A stretch of 64,000 nucleotides of DNA from Alistipes megaguti. GTDB taxonomy: Bacteria > Bacteroidota > Bacteroidia > Bacteroidales > Rikenellaceae. Shown here piece by piece: positions 17,715-26,917 of this stretch. The notes beneath the pieces are model-generated. The model had not been told where the DNA came from and did no database searches. It saw only the letters and a list, made by a program, of their open reading frames with translations. The first letter of the stretch is position 1. Each line of letters starts with the position of its first letter. Both the position numbers and the translations under genes were made by a program. The DNA lies in the NCBI RefSeq assembly GCF_900604385.1, contig NZ_LR027382.1, forward strand, positions 558,001 through 622,000, written 5' to 3'.

Positions 17715-18320
17715 TTACTTCTCCTTCTTTTCCGGGGTCCGAGCCTCCGCAGGTCTTTTTTTCTGCGCCTCTTCAGCCTGCATCTGCTCGCGCAGGGCAG
17801 CCAGTTTGGCCCATTCGCCCTCGTTGTGTTCGTGGGAGACCGCCCGTTTTTCGATGGCCTCGAACTCGCCTTCGGAGACGATCCGGAAGCGTTCGAGCAT
17901 CTCGGGATTGCACTCCCCTTCGGGATGCACCCGCTGATAGGGCAGCGACAGCACGATGCTTTCGTAGACATACTGCTTCAGATCGACGCTCTCCTCACCC
18001 GGCAGCAGCCAGATCACCTCCCCTTCGTATTCGTGGGGTTCGTCGGAGAACTTCACCGGCAGCACGCCGGCGAAATCGATCGGAATGCGGCAATCCTCCA
18101 GACAGCGGTCGCACTCGACGACGACGTAGCCCGAGATCGAGATCTCGAGCATGAGCTGCATTTCGGAGCGCTCCATCTCGACCACCACCTCACAGGCGCC
18201 GTCCTTGATCTCCGAGCTTTCATACTCTTCGAACAACGACCGATCCACCGCAAAACGGAATTCGTGGTGTCCGTTTTTCAGCCCCTTGAAGCAGATGGAA
18301 TATCGCTGCATTTCCCCCAT
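17715..18320 (-). CDS. yceD: YceD/DUF177 protein
   Basis: 201 residues. The core is CDRCLEDCRIPIDF, the DUF177 Cys motif, followed by an acidic region EVIWLLPGEESVDLKQYVYESIVLSLP that is typical of the family. The Lys/Glu-rich C-terminal tail (about 165-201) is probably disordered. YceD is linked to 23S rRNA or ribosome assembly and almost always sits before rpmF, as here (39 bases). First gene of the operon, with a perfect promoter 19 bases upstream. Confidence 0.92.
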   Translation of the reverse strand: MGEMQRYSICFKGLKNGHHEFRFAVDRSLFEEYESSEIKDGACEVVVEMERSEMQLMLEISISGYVVVECDRCLEDCRIPIDFAGVLPVKFSDEPHEYEGEVIWLLPGEESVDLKQYVYESIVLSLPYQRVHPEGECNPEMLERFRIVSEGEFEAIEKRAVSHEHNEGEWAKLAALREQMQAEEAQKKRPAEARTPEKKEK

Positions 18321-18338
18321 TTAAACACATTTAGTGCG

Positions 18339-18369
18339 CAAAGTTACTAAAAAATAAGATAACTGCAAA
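18339..18369 (-). promoter_or_regulatory. Promoter of the yceD-rpmF-plsX-fabH operon
   Basis: Minus-strand -33 TTTG (18366-18369), 19-base spacer, -7 TAACTTTG (18339-18346). Confidence 0.85.
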
Positions 18370-18439
18370 GAAAACGCAGAGTTTTAGTCTCCGCAGAGAG
18401 GGCACGAGCTTCGGAGAACTACGCTGCGGGTCTGAAAAA

Positions 18440-18471
18440 TTTGCTTTTGCCCACGGCTTGCACTATCTTTG
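18440..18471 (+). promoter_or_regulatory. Promoter with almost no leader before the next gene
   Basis: -33 TTTG (18440-18443), 20-base spacer, -7 TATCTTTG (18464-18471). The ATG follows 5 bases later at 18477, which leaves little or no 5' UTR. Confidence 0.8.
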
Positions 18472-18476
18472 CCTGC

Positions 18477-18881
18477 ATGAAGGAGCAGGGATTCAAAATC
18501 GAACTGAAAAGCCGTTACGACGAGTGGTGGCGATACAACGCGGATCTGATGTGCGGCTGTTTCGATGTGGACGACAACCGCATCGGATTCGCCTCGACGG
18601 CCTCGGATGTGGCTGACGTGGGTTCGAACCTCAAGGCCCGGCCGGCCGAGATTCCCGCGTCGCGGAGCGTCACGCTCGAAACCCCGCCCTGCGACCATCT
18701 GGTGCTCTACGTCTACATCATTCCCCACACGCTGCCCGCCGGCAACGACATCGATTCGACACGCTCCTTCGAGGCCGAGATCCGCATCTCCTACGCCGGA
18801 CGCCTCCTGCGCACCGAGAAGCGCATGATCAACCAATGGTCGGGGGCCTCGATCGAGATGAAGGTCGCCCACGGGGAGTGA
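18477..18881 (+). CDS. Uncharacterised small protein
   Basis: 134 residues from ATG 18477; a longer TTG reading from 18441 would overlap the -7 promoter box and is rejected. No signal peptide or membrane helix. The sequence alternates in short strands (CGCFDVDDNRIGFAST, DHLVLYVYIIPHTLP, FEAEIRISYAGRLLRTEKRMIN), suggesting a small all-beta fold. I do not recognise the family. It stands alone between the yceD promoter (divergent) and the gap gene (convergent). Confidence 0.75.
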   Translation: MKEQGFKIELKSRYDEWWRYNADLMCGCFDVDDNRIGFASTASDVADVGSNLKARPAEIPASRSVTLETPPCDHLVLYVYIIPHTLPAGNDIDSTRSFEAEIRISYAGRLLRTEKRMINQWSGASIEMKVAHGE

Positions 18882-19053
18882 TCCGCCGTAACGGTCCTTC
18901 TTTTTACAGCGACCCGACTTTCGTCAGCGGCCGTCTTTTCGCAGCGGCCCACCGCAATCAGCCTCACTCAACCCGCAACCCCCGCCGGCGTGTTTAAACC
19001 GTCGCTTCCCGGCCTCATCCGCCCCACGCCCATACCCACACAAAAACGCGCAC

Positions 19054-19088
19054 AAAAAGAGGGAAGCCCGTTCGAGCTTCCCTCTTTT
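19054..19088. terminator. Bidirectional terminator between the small protein gene and gap
   Basis: A-run plus GAGGGAAGC (19059-19067) pairs with GCTTCCCTC (19075-19083), then a T-run. It works in both directions by sequence and serves gap on the minus strand. Confidence 0.85.
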
Positions 19089-19105
19089 TTCGAGGAGTCT
19101 TACAA

Positions 19106-20143
<1,038 letters not shown>

Positions 20144-20176
20144 TTAATAAAACCTTGCGTTATTTTTTTCACAGCG

Positions 20177-20208
20177 CAAAAGTACATACTTTAAATATTA
20201 TACGCAAA
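20177..20208 (-). promoter_or_regulatory. Promoter of gap
   Basis: Minus-strand -33 TTTG (20205-20208), 20-base spacer, -7 TACTTTTG (20177-20184). The leader is about 50 bases and A/T-rich. Confidence 0.85.
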
Positions 20209-20359
20209 TAAAAATTTAATTTTTTTACAATCCGTCTCCGCAACGGCTGCAACCCCTTTCCGGCCTTCGCGTTCAGCATCCCGCCGCAAGCTCGCCCGGA
20301 CGGTTGTCGGACATCCGACGCCCCCTCGTCCGGTCTGCCGACGCCTCCCGGCCCGGTCC

Positions 20360-21115
20360 TTACTTGGCGGCCGCTTTGGCGCGCTTGGCCATGGCCGAGG
20401 CGAAGACGAAATCGTTCAGCTCGCGGTTGTCGGCATGAAGGATCTCCTCCTTGGTCCCCTCCCACCACTTGCGCCCCTGGTGGATGTAAACAATTTTCTC
20501 GCCAATCTCCATCACGGAGTTCATGTCGTGCGTATTGATGATCGTCGTCATGCCGTATTCGTGGGTGATCTCGTGAATCAGGTTGTCGATGACGATCGAG
20601 GTCTGCGGATCGAGGCCCGAGTTGGGCTCGTCGCAGAAGAGATAGCGCGGATTCATCACAATGGCCCGGGCGATGGCCACGCGCTTGATCATGCCACCCG
20701 ACAGTTCAGCCGGATAGAGATGGTTGGCATTATCGAGCCGCACGCGGCGCAGACAGGAGTTCACGCGTTCGAGCTTTTCGCGTTCGCTCTGGGAGGTGAA
20801 CAGATCGAGCGGCAGCTTGACGTTCTCCTCGACGGTCGACGAGTCGAGCAGCGCCCCGCCCTGGAAGATCATGCCGATATCCTTGCGGATCTCCTTGCGC
20901 TGGCGGAAACCCAGCCGCGTGAAGTTCACCTCGTCGTACCACACGTCGCCCGAATCGGGTTCGTGCAGCCTCACGAGGGTCTTCAGCAGCACGGTCTTGC
21001 CCGAACCGCTGCGACCGATGATCAGGTTCGTCCGTCCGGTCTCGAACTCCACCGAGATATCGTCCAGGACCACCCGTCCGTCGAACGACTTGACGATATG
21101 TTCGGCACGTATCAT
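20360..21115 (-). CDS. mlaF: ABC transporter ATP-binding protein, MlaF type
   Basis: 251 residues. Walker A GRSGSGKT, Q-loop IGMIFQGGALLDSSTVEENV, signature LSGGMIKRVAIARAI, Walker B YLFCDEPNSGLDP, switch His in NTHDMNSV. The 'GGALLDS' after the Q-loop is typical of MlaF/Mkl ATPases, which power phospholipid movement between inner and outer membranes. It overlaps the permease gene by 4 bases. The MlaD substrate-binding subunit is not in this window. A short Ala/Lys-rich tail ends the protein. Confidence 0.93.
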   Translation of the reverse strand: MIRAEHIVKSFDGRVVLDDISVEFETGRTNLIIGRSGSGKTVLLKTLVRLHEPDSGDVWYDEVNFTRLGFRQRKEIRKDIGMIFQGGALLDSSTVEENVKLPLDLFTSQSEREKLERVNSCLRRVRLDNANHLYPAELSGGMIKRVAIARAIVMNPRYLFCDEPNSGLDPQTSIVIDNLIHEITHEYGMTTIINTHDMNSVMEIGEKIVYIHQGRKWWEGTKEEILHADNRELNDFVFASAMAKRAKAAAK

Positions 21116-21855
21116 ATCAGCAGCACTTGAGTCAGAATCAGGTCAAAGAGCAGCACCACCACGCAGCTTACGACCACGGCCCGCGTCGAGGCGACACCCA
21201 CCTCGAGCGAATTGCCCCGGGCGTTGTAGCCGAAGAAGGCCGAAATCGAGGTGATGATGTAGGCGAAGAAGACGGTCTTGATCAACGTGTAGGTGATCGA
21301 GTAGGGTTTGAAGTCCATCAGCAGGCCGTCGACGTAGTCGGCCGGGATCATGATGCCCGTGGCGGCGGCGATGAGCCAGCCGCCCAGCACGCCGATCAGG
21401 ATCGAGAGGATCGTCAGGAAAGGGAAGAAGATCATCGCGGCGACGATCTTCGGCAGAATGAGGTACGAGGCCGAATTGACGCCCATGATCTCCAGGGCGT
21501 CGATCTGTTCGGTGATGCGCATCGTGCCGATTTCGGAGGCGATGCTCGAGCCGACCTTGCCGGCCAGGATCAGCGCCACGACCGCCGACGAGAACTCCAG
21601 GATCATCGTTTCGCGCGTGGCGTAGCCGATCAGCGACTTGGGGATGAAGGGCGAATCGAGGTTGATCGACATCTGCAGGGTGATCACCGCGCCGATGAAG
21701 ATCGAGATGATGGCCGTCAGACCGATCGAGTTGATGCCCAGCGACTCCATCTCGAAGAGGATCCGGCGGCGGTAGATGGCGGCCTTCTCCGGACGGGAAA
21801 AGACCTTTCCCATCAGGATGAAATAGCGTCCTATGAGTCCGAAAGCCCGCAGCAT
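21112..21855 (-). CDS. mlaE: ABC transporter permease, MlaE type
   Basis: 247 residues with five or six hydrophobic helices. Family marks: FIGAVITLQMSINL, EFSSAVVALILAGKVGSSIASEIGTM, and TEQIDALEIMGVNSASYLILP, all hallmarks of MlaE. It forms the membrane part of a phospholipid transporter that keeps outer-membrane asymmetry. It is translated together with the ATPase (ATGA overlap) and follows a DUF4834 protein gene by 2 bases. Confidence 0.95.
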   Translation of the reverse strand: MLRAFGLIGRYFILMGKVFSRPEKAAIYRRRILFEMESLGINSIGLTAIISIFIGAVITLQMSINLDSPFIPKSLIGYATRETMILEFSSAVVALILAGKVGSSIASEIGTMRITEQIDALEIMGVNSASYLILPKIVAAMIFFPFLTILSILIGVLGGWLIAAATGIMIPADYVDGLLMDFKPYSITYTLIKTVFFAYIITSISAFFGYNARGNSLEVGVASTRAVVVSCVVVLLFDLILTQVLLI

Positions 21856-21857
21856 GG

Positions 21858-22259
21858 TCAGTTTTTCTCCTCTTCGAAATCAATGTAATCGCCCACGTCC
21901 TTCGAGACGCGTTTTTCGGGGGCGCCGGGTGTTTTGTGCACCCGCACTTCGCCTTCGCGGCCGCCGCGGGGTTCGTTGCCCGCGGCAAAGGGCGAGCCGA
22001 AACCGCCCTGTCGGGGGTCGAACCCGCTGCCGAACTGCTCCTCCATCTGCTTGCGGGCCCGGTAGAGCCGCCAGCGGAAGGCCAGCATCAGCACCAGAAT
22101 CAAAAGAATCAGTCCCATGATGAAATAGAGTATGAAGAGTGCAATACCTTTGAGTACCGCCGGGGCTGCGACAGCCAGAAACAGAATGATGAACGTCGTG
22201 AACGGATTGCGCCGCACGAAGCCCACCACCGAGTCGATGATCGCCATCAGGAAGTTCAT
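21858..22259 (-). CDS. DUF4834 small membrane protein
   Basis: 133 residues from ATG 22259 (the open frame to 22316 has no support). Two close hydrophobic segments (about 17-60) are followed by a basic/Gly-rich cytoplasmic tail with PRQGGFGSPF and a C-terminal KRVSKDVGDYIDFEEEKN; this GEYIDFEE end is typical of the Bacteroidota DUF4834 family. Function unknown. First gene of the mlaE-mlaF operon here. Confidence 0.8.
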   Translation of the reverse strand: MNFLMAIIDSVVGFVRRNPFTTFIILFLAVAAPAVLKGIALFILYFIMGLILLILVLMLAFRWRLYRARKQMEEQFGSGFDPRQGGFGSPFAAGNEPRGGREGEVRVHKTPGAPEKRVSKDVGDYIDFEEEKN

Positions 22260-22335
22260 GTCTTCTCCGGTTTCCAGGTTTTCAAGCCTTCCCCGCAAAG
22301 AGCGTGCAAGCCGCACGCCGGGGAGTTTATCTTTG

Positions 22336-22366
22336 CAAAGGTAGCGAAAATTATGCGTAATTCAAT
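22336..22366 (-). promoter_or_regulatory. Promoter of the DUF4834-mlaE-mlaF operon
   Basis: Minus-strand -33 ATTG (22363-22366), 19-base spacer, -7 TACCTTTG (22336-22343). Confidence 0.7.
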
Positions 22367-22375
22367 TAAATGTCG

Positions 22376-22383
22376 TAAATTTG
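22376..22383 (+). promoter_or_regulatory. -7 box of purB
   Basis: TAAATTTG lies 28 bases before the purB ATG. The expected -33 place (around 22352-22356) reads TATG, a weak match. Confidence 0.5.
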
Positions 22384-22411
22384 GTGCTCGAAAACAAATC
22401 TCATCCCAAAT

Positions 22412-23761
22412 ATGTTAACGCCACTGACTGCCATCTCGCCCGTCGACGGGCGCTACCGGAACAAAACGGAAAAACTGGCGGATTATTTTTCCGAACAGGC
22501 CCTGATTCGTTATCGAATCCGCGTCGAAGTGGAATATTTCATCGCCCTGTGCGAGCTTCCGCTCCCCCAGCTCCGCGACATCGACCACGCAAAGTTTGCC
22601 GAACTGCGCAGACTCTACACCGATTTTTCGGACGCCGACGCCCAACGGGTCAAGGAGATCGAGGCGGTTACGAACCACGACGTCAAGGCCGTCGAGTACA
22701 TCATCAAGGAGAAGATGGATGCCCTGGGACTCGAACGCTACAAGGAGTTCGTCCACTTCGGCCTCACGTCGCAGGATATCAACAATACGGCCATTCCGCT
22801 CTCGCTCAAGGAGGCCATGACCGGCGTCTACTACCCGGCCGTCGAGGAGGTGCGTGACAAGCTGGCGTCGTTCGCCCGCGAGTGGCGCACGGTGCCGATG
22901 TTGGCCCGTACCCACGGACAACCCGCTTCGCCCACGTCGCTGGGCAAGGAGTTCTCGGTCTTCGTCGAACGCCTCGAGAAGCAGCTCGTCATGCTCCACG
23001 ACATCGCCATCCCGGCCAAGTTCGGCGGCGCCACGGGCAACTTCAACGCCCACCATGCGGCCTATCCCGAGATCGACTGGGTGGCCTTCGCCAACCGCTT
23101 CGTCAACGAGCGGCTGGGGCTCTGCCGTTCGCAGTACACCACCCAGATCGAGCACTACGACAACCTGGCGGCCATCTTCGACAACATGAAGCGCATCGAC
23201 ACCATTCTGATCGACCTCTCGCGCGACATGTGGACCTATATCTCGATGGAGTACTTCAAGCAGCGGATCAAAGCCGGCGAGGTCGGATCGAGCGCCATGC
23301 CCCACAAGGTCAACCCGATCGACTTCGAGAACGCCGAGGGCAACTTCGGCATCGCCAACGCCGTTTTCAGCCATCTCGCGTCGAAGCTCCCCGTCTCGCG
23401 CCTGCAGCGCGACCTCACGGACTCGACCGTACTGCGCAACATCGGCGTTCCGGTGGCCCACGCCATGATCGCCCTGCAGTCGCTGATGAAGGGACTGGGC
23501 AAGGTGATCCTCAACCGCGACGCGCTGGAGCGCGATCTGGAGCAGAACTGGGCCGTCGTGGCCGAGGGCATCCAGACGATCCTGCGCCGCGAGGGCTACC
23601 CGAAACCCTACGAGGCGCTGAAGGCCCTCACGCGTACGAACGCCCACATCACGCACGAGGCCATTGCCGACTTCATCGAGACGCTCAACGTTTCGGAAGA
23701 GGTGAAGAAGGAGCTGCGCGCCCTCTCGCCGATGACCTATACGGGCGTCTTCCGCTGTTAA
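22412..23761 (+). CDS. purB: Adenylosuccinate lyase
   Basis: 449 residues. The superfamily signature is GSSAMPHKVNPIDFENAEG (catalytic Ser loop); the catalytic His region is seen in ARTHGQPASPTSLGKE, and TSQDINNTAIP is also conserved. It acts twice in purine synthesis, making AICAR and AMP with release of fumarate. The start MLTPLTAISPVDGRY matches the E. coli type. Confidence 0.97.
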   Translation: MLTPLTAISPVDGRYRNKTEKLADYFSEQALIRYRIRVEVEYFIALCELPLPQLRDIDHAKFAELRRLYTDFSDADAQRVKEIEAVTNHDVKAVEYIIKEKMDALGLERYKEFVHFGLTSQDINNTAIPLSLKEAMTGVYYPAVEEVRDKLASFAREWRTVPMLARTHGQPASPTSLGKEFSVFVERLEKQLVMLHDIAIPAKFGGATGNFNAHHAAYPEIDWVAFANRFVNERLGLCRSQYTTQIEHYDNLAAIFDNMKRIDTILIDLSRDMWTYISMEYFKQRIKAGEVGSSAMPHKVNPIDFENAEGNFGIANAVFSHLASKLPVSRLQRDLTDSTVLRNIGVPVAHAMIALQSLMKGLGKVILNRDALERDLEQNWAVVAEGIQTILRREGYPKPYEALKALTRTNAHITHEAIADFIETLNVSEEVKKELRALSPMTYTGVFRC

Positions 23762-23773
23762 CGCCGCCGGACC

Positions 23774-24115
23774 ATGAACAGCGACCTGATCGTCTGCGGC
23801 GTGCTCTTTCTGCTCTTCGTCGTGATGGGCGGCTTCCTGCTCACGGGACGCGGGGCGTGGCTGATCGCCGGCTACAACACGATGCCGAAGAAGGAGCGCG
23901 AACGCTATGACGAACGGGCGCTGTGCCGCTTCATGGGCTGGCTGATGCTCTACTGCGCCGCCTGCATGCTCGTGATGGGGGCCGACTCGCTGTGGCCCGG
24001 ACGGGGATTGTGGCTCGCCGCAACAATCTGGCTGGTGATCGGGGCGATCGGGGCCGTGATCTACGCCAACACGGGAGGCCGCTTCTTGAAGGAAAACGCC
24101 CGGAAGAGGCCCTGA
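23774..24115 (+). CDS. DUF3784 small membrane protein
   Basis: 113 residues. Three hydrophobic helices (about 5-22, 52-70, 78-97) and the loop GYNTMPKKERERYDERALCRF, the mark of DUF3784. Function unknown. It starts 12 bases after purB and is probably co-transcribed with it. Confidence 0.8.
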   Translation: MNSDLIVCGVLFLLFVVMGGFLLTGRGAWLIAGYNTMPKKERERYDERALCRFMGWLMLYCAACMLVMGADSLWPGRGLWLAATIWLVIGAIGAVIYANTGGRFLKENARKRP

Positions 24116-24166
24116 AAAAAAAGCCCTCGGACAAAGCACACGCGAAACAGGCCCAAAGATACACCG

Positions 24167-24201
24167 AAAAGCCGCCGACGGATCGAATTCCGCCGGCGGC
24201 T
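24167..24201 (-). terminator. GC-rich hairpin, terminator on the minus strand
   Basis: GCCGCCG (24171-24177) pairs with CGGCGGC (24194-24200) with further pairing inside; on the minus strand TTTT follows. It closes the minus-strand interval after the TonB receptor. In the other direction a CTCTTTT follows, so it may also serve purB-DUF3784. Confidence 0.6.
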
Positions 24202-24223
24202 CTCTTTTGGCACACGCTTTGCT

Positions 24224-24350
24224 CTTTGAAGAGTCAGCTGCGGGTCAGCAACCGCAGTGAGGTTTCTTCATTTATTTAAGTTTGGGTTAGTAGTTTAGGA
24301 GGGCAACCTCCGAAGGCAGCAGGCAGTCGCGAGATTCCCTGCTGTTTTTG
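24224..24350. other. Structured intergenic region, possible small RNA or leader
   Basis: Three hairpins can be drawn in 125 bases: CTGCGG/CCGCAG (24238-24258), GGAGG-GCAA-CCTCC (24298-24312) and CAGCAGG/CCTGCTG (24320-24346), the last followed on the plus strand by TTTTT. On the minus strand a tiny open frame lies inside (24245-24271). It could be a small RNA on the plus strand ending near 24350, or the 3' region of the TonB receptor message. No known RNA family fits. Confidence 0.35.
24245..24271 (-). CDS. Possible 8-residue Cys-rich peptide
   Basis: ATG 24271 is preceded by an A/T-rich TTAAATAA stretch like real starts in this genome and encodes MKKPHCGC then TGA. It is followed by the stem of the region and the minus-strand terminator. 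Size and position alone do not prove it is translated. Confidence 0.2.
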   Translation of the reverse strand: MKKPHCGC

Positions 24351-24380
24351 TGTGCCGCAAGACAGTTCCAATCCGCCCCA

Positions 24381-24452
24381 CGCAGACACCCCGTTGCGTC
24401 CACAGACGAACATCCCGTTGCGCCCGCAGGCAGACACCTCGTTGCACCCTGC
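24381..24452. repeat. Minisatellite, three 24-bp units
   Basis: Three imperfect 24-base units (24381-24404, 24405-24428, 24429-24452), each with a CCGTTGC or TCGTTGC core, lie just beyond the end of the TonB receptor gene. Read on the minus strand they give a repeated CGRNG peptide, but no gene start supports this. Confidence 0.6.
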
Positions 24453-24508
24453 ACCCACAGATGCACAGACGCCCCGACGTGCCGTTCGCATCTTTCGGCC
24501 CGCTGCCC

Positions 24509-26905
24509 CTAAAACTCGATCGTCAGCCCCAGCGTCGGCAGCAGCGTACCGCTCACCTGCTCGATCCACTTCATCTTATACCTTTGCTGCTCGACCGGAG
24601 CCTCCGGATTTTTGATCTCACCGGTCGACATCCAGACGTCGGGCGAACGGAACTTGCTCACCGTGACGTTCTGCAGATCGACGTAGAACCCCAGCATGAA
24701 GTGTTTGAAGTAGAATACCTTGTCCAGCCGGACGTCCAGCTGTGCAAAGGCGTCGAGCCGCTCGGCATTGTAAAAATCGTAATTGTAGTAGGGGCGCCCC
24801 TGAGCATCCCAGGCCGTGACGAGCGACGACTTGTCCAGATCGTAGGGCGTATAGGGGGCGCCGCCCACGGCACTCAGCTTGGCGCCGAAGCTCCAGTTGC
24901 GCGGGAAATCGTAGGTGCCGCTGACGTTGACCACGAAACGGTTGTCCCAGGCCGAGGCGATCCACGGCGCCGAGACGTTGTTGCGATATTCCGAACGGTA
25001 GAGGGTCACCGACCCCACGACGTTCAACCGCCCGGGAATCTGCCACCGGGCCATCGCCTCCACCCCGTAGGCCCGTCCCTGGGCCGAGGAGACCAACGCC
25101 TCGTTGCCCACCGTGCCGTAATCAGCCCCCTTGCATGCGAGAGGAATGCCGTCGGCCAGCGACAGCGGCACCTCACCGTAACGCTTGAAGAAGCCCTCGA
25201 GCGAGACGATCAGCCGGTCGCGGTGGCGCCAGTCGACTCCGGCGCTGACCGTTGCGACGTGCATGTACTCCAGCGAGCGGTTGGCCAGCGCCCCCTCCTG
25301 CTTGAAGCCGAGCGCCGTGTAGGGCGGCAGCTGGTAGTAGAGTCCGGCAGCGCCGCTCACCGACCAGGCATCGCTCAGCGCATAGGAGATCGAGCCGCGC
25401 GGCGAAAGCTGCTCCCAGAAGCGGGCCATGCGTCCCGAATAGTCGCAGCCGTCGGTGCGCAGTCCGGCCGAGGCCTTCAGCCGTTTGTTCAGCGAGATGT
25501 ACTCGGCCGAGACGAAGGCCCCCCAACCGAGGATCCCCAGCCGGGTGTCGTAATTCGAGTAACGCGTCCGGTCGGCGACATAGAGCCGCTGGAACGAACG
25601 GTCCGTATAGTTCGACCAGGTCAGCTCGACCCCTTCGCGCACGCTCCAGCATCCGAGGTAGGTGCGGTTTTCGCCGCGCAGCGTGCTCTTCTGCTCGACG
25701 GAGCGCAGCCGCAGCGTCAGATTCTCCTCGCTCGACGAATCGTTGTTGCGGTATTTCAGGTTGCGGTTGTTCAGGTAGTTGTGGCTCAGCGTCACGGTCT
25801 GCACGTGGCGGCCGGCGTAGTGACGCCACGAGGCGCCGACGGTGAAGGTCTCCTGCTGGATGCGCGGCAGGTAGCTCAACAGATACTGCGCATTCTCCCC
25901 CTCCTCGTCGACGTTGAGCTTCATGTTGTCGATGCCGGCCAGCGCCAGCACCGTCAACTCGTCACGCTCCGAAAGGCGCGTCTTGACCTTCACCTGTCCG
26001 TCGATGTAGTTCGGCAGGAAGGGCAGCCCCAGCATCTTGAACAACAGTTGCAGGTAGGATTGCCGCAGCGAGAAGAGACAGGTGGTCTTCCGCCCGATGT
26101 GGCCGCTGCCGCTCACCCCCACCTCCGAGGCGCCCAGCGTCACCTTGAAGGTCTGCTTCTCAGGATTGCCGTCGCGCAGCTGGAAGTCGAGCACCGAACT
26201 CATCGCCCCGGCCCGGTCGGCAGGGAAAGCGCCCGTATAGAAGCTGATCTCGCGCACGAGGTCGGCATTGACGATGCTCACCGGGCCGCCCGTAGCGCCC
26301 TGCGTGGCGAAGTGGTTGATATTCGGGATCTCGATGCCGTCCATGTAGAACTTGTTCTCCGAGGGTCCTCCGCCGCGCACGATCAGGTCGTTGCGGTAGC
26401 CCACGGGCGAGAACGACACGCCCGGATAGGAGCGGACGATGCGCGATACGTCGCGGTTCGAACCGGGGCTCTTCTCGATCTCCTGCATGCCGATGACCTT
26501 CAGACTGACGGGGCTCTCGGTCGTCACGCGGAAGGGCGACGGACGCACCGTCACGGCCTCGACCTGCGTGGCATCCTCCTCGAGTTCGACCTCAATGAAG
26601 GGGGTGGCCGCCGAAACCCGGTATTCGGGCGTCGTGCAGCTCTTGTAACCCACCGACGAGACGGTCAGCCGCCAGATGCCGGGCCGTACGTGTTCGAGGC
26701 GGAAACGACCGAGCGAATCGGTCGAAACGCCCGTACGCTCCTGCCCGGCCAGCACCACGGCCGCATAAGGGACCGGCTGACGGCTCAGACGGTCGATGAC
26801 CCGGCCGCTGACGGGATAGGAGTTTGACTGGGCCCGGACATCGGATGCCGCCAGGGCAAAGAGGATCGCCAAGATCGACAGGATATGGATTTTCAGCGCA
26901 TTCAT
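24509..26905 (-). CDS. TonB-dependent receptor with carboxypeptidase-like N-terminal domain
   Basis: 798 residues from ATG 26905. A signal peptide (about 1-25, ending VRAQS) is followed by a carboxypeptidase-regulatory-like domain (about 28-105, YPVSGRVIDRLSRQPVPYAAVVL), a plug (about 115-225, with DVSRIVRSYPGVSFSPVG and RNDLIVRGGGPSENKFYMDG) and a barrel ending in LGLTIEF with terminal Phe. It lacks a SusD partner and is shorter than SusC proteins, so it is probably a siderophore, cofactor or small-ligand importer; the ligand is not readable. It has a -7 box only 4 bases before its start. It stands alone. Confidence 0.92.
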   Translation of the reverse strand: MNALKIHILSILAILFALAASDVRAQSNSYPVSGRVIDRLSRQPVPYAAVVLAGQERTGVSTDSLGRFRLEHVRPGIWRLTVSSVGYKSCTTPEYRVSAATPFIEVELEEDATQVEAVTVRPSPFRVTTESPVSLKVIGMQEIEKSPGSNRDVSRIVRSYPGVSFSPVGYRNDLIVRGGGPSENKFYMDGIEIPNINHFATQGATGGPVSIVNADLVREISFYTGAFPADRAGAMSSVLDFQLRDGNPEKQTFKVTLGASEVGVSGSGHIGRKTTCLFSLRQSYLQLLFKMLGLPFLPNYIDGQVKVKTRLSERDELTVLALAGIDNMKLNVDEEGENAQYLLSYLPRIQQETFTVGASWRHYAGRHVQTVTLSHNYLNNRNLKYRNNDSSSEENLTLRLRSVEQKSTLRGENRTYLGCWSVREGVELTWSNYTDRSFQRLYVADRTRYSNYDTRLGILGWGAFVSAEYISLNKRLKASAGLRTDGCDYSGRMARFWEQLSPRGSISYALSDAWSVSGAAGLYYQLPPYTALGFKQEGALANRSLEYMHVATVSAGVDWRHRDRLIVSLEGFFKRYGEVPLSLADGIPLACKGADYGTVGNEALVSSAQGRAYGVEAMARWQIPGRLNVVGSVTLYRSEYRNNVSAPWIASAWDNRFVVNVSGTYDFPRNWSFGAKLSAVGGAPYTPYDLDKSSLVTAWDAQGRPYYNYDFYNAERLDAFAQLDVRLDKVFYFKHFMLGFYVDLQNVTVSKFRSPDVWMSTGEIKNPEAPVEQQRYKMKWIEQVSGTLLPTLGLTIEF

Positions 26906-26909
26906 ACGG

Positions 26910-26917
26910 CAAAGATA
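26910..26917 (-). promoter_or_regulatory. -7 box directly before the TonB receptor start
   Basis: Minus-strand TATCTTTG lies 4 bases before ATG 26905. No -33 TTTG is seen at 19-20 bases. Confidence 0.55.

Noticed and set aside
24290..24350. Signal-recognition-particle RNA
   Set aside because: A GCAA tetraloop and a GCAGCAGG stretch recall the SRP core, but the order of the conserved internal loops does not fit.
24577..24586. TACCTTTG promoter box inside the TonB receptor gene
   Set aside because: Plus-strand hit inside a minus-strand coding region with no gene start after it; chance match.
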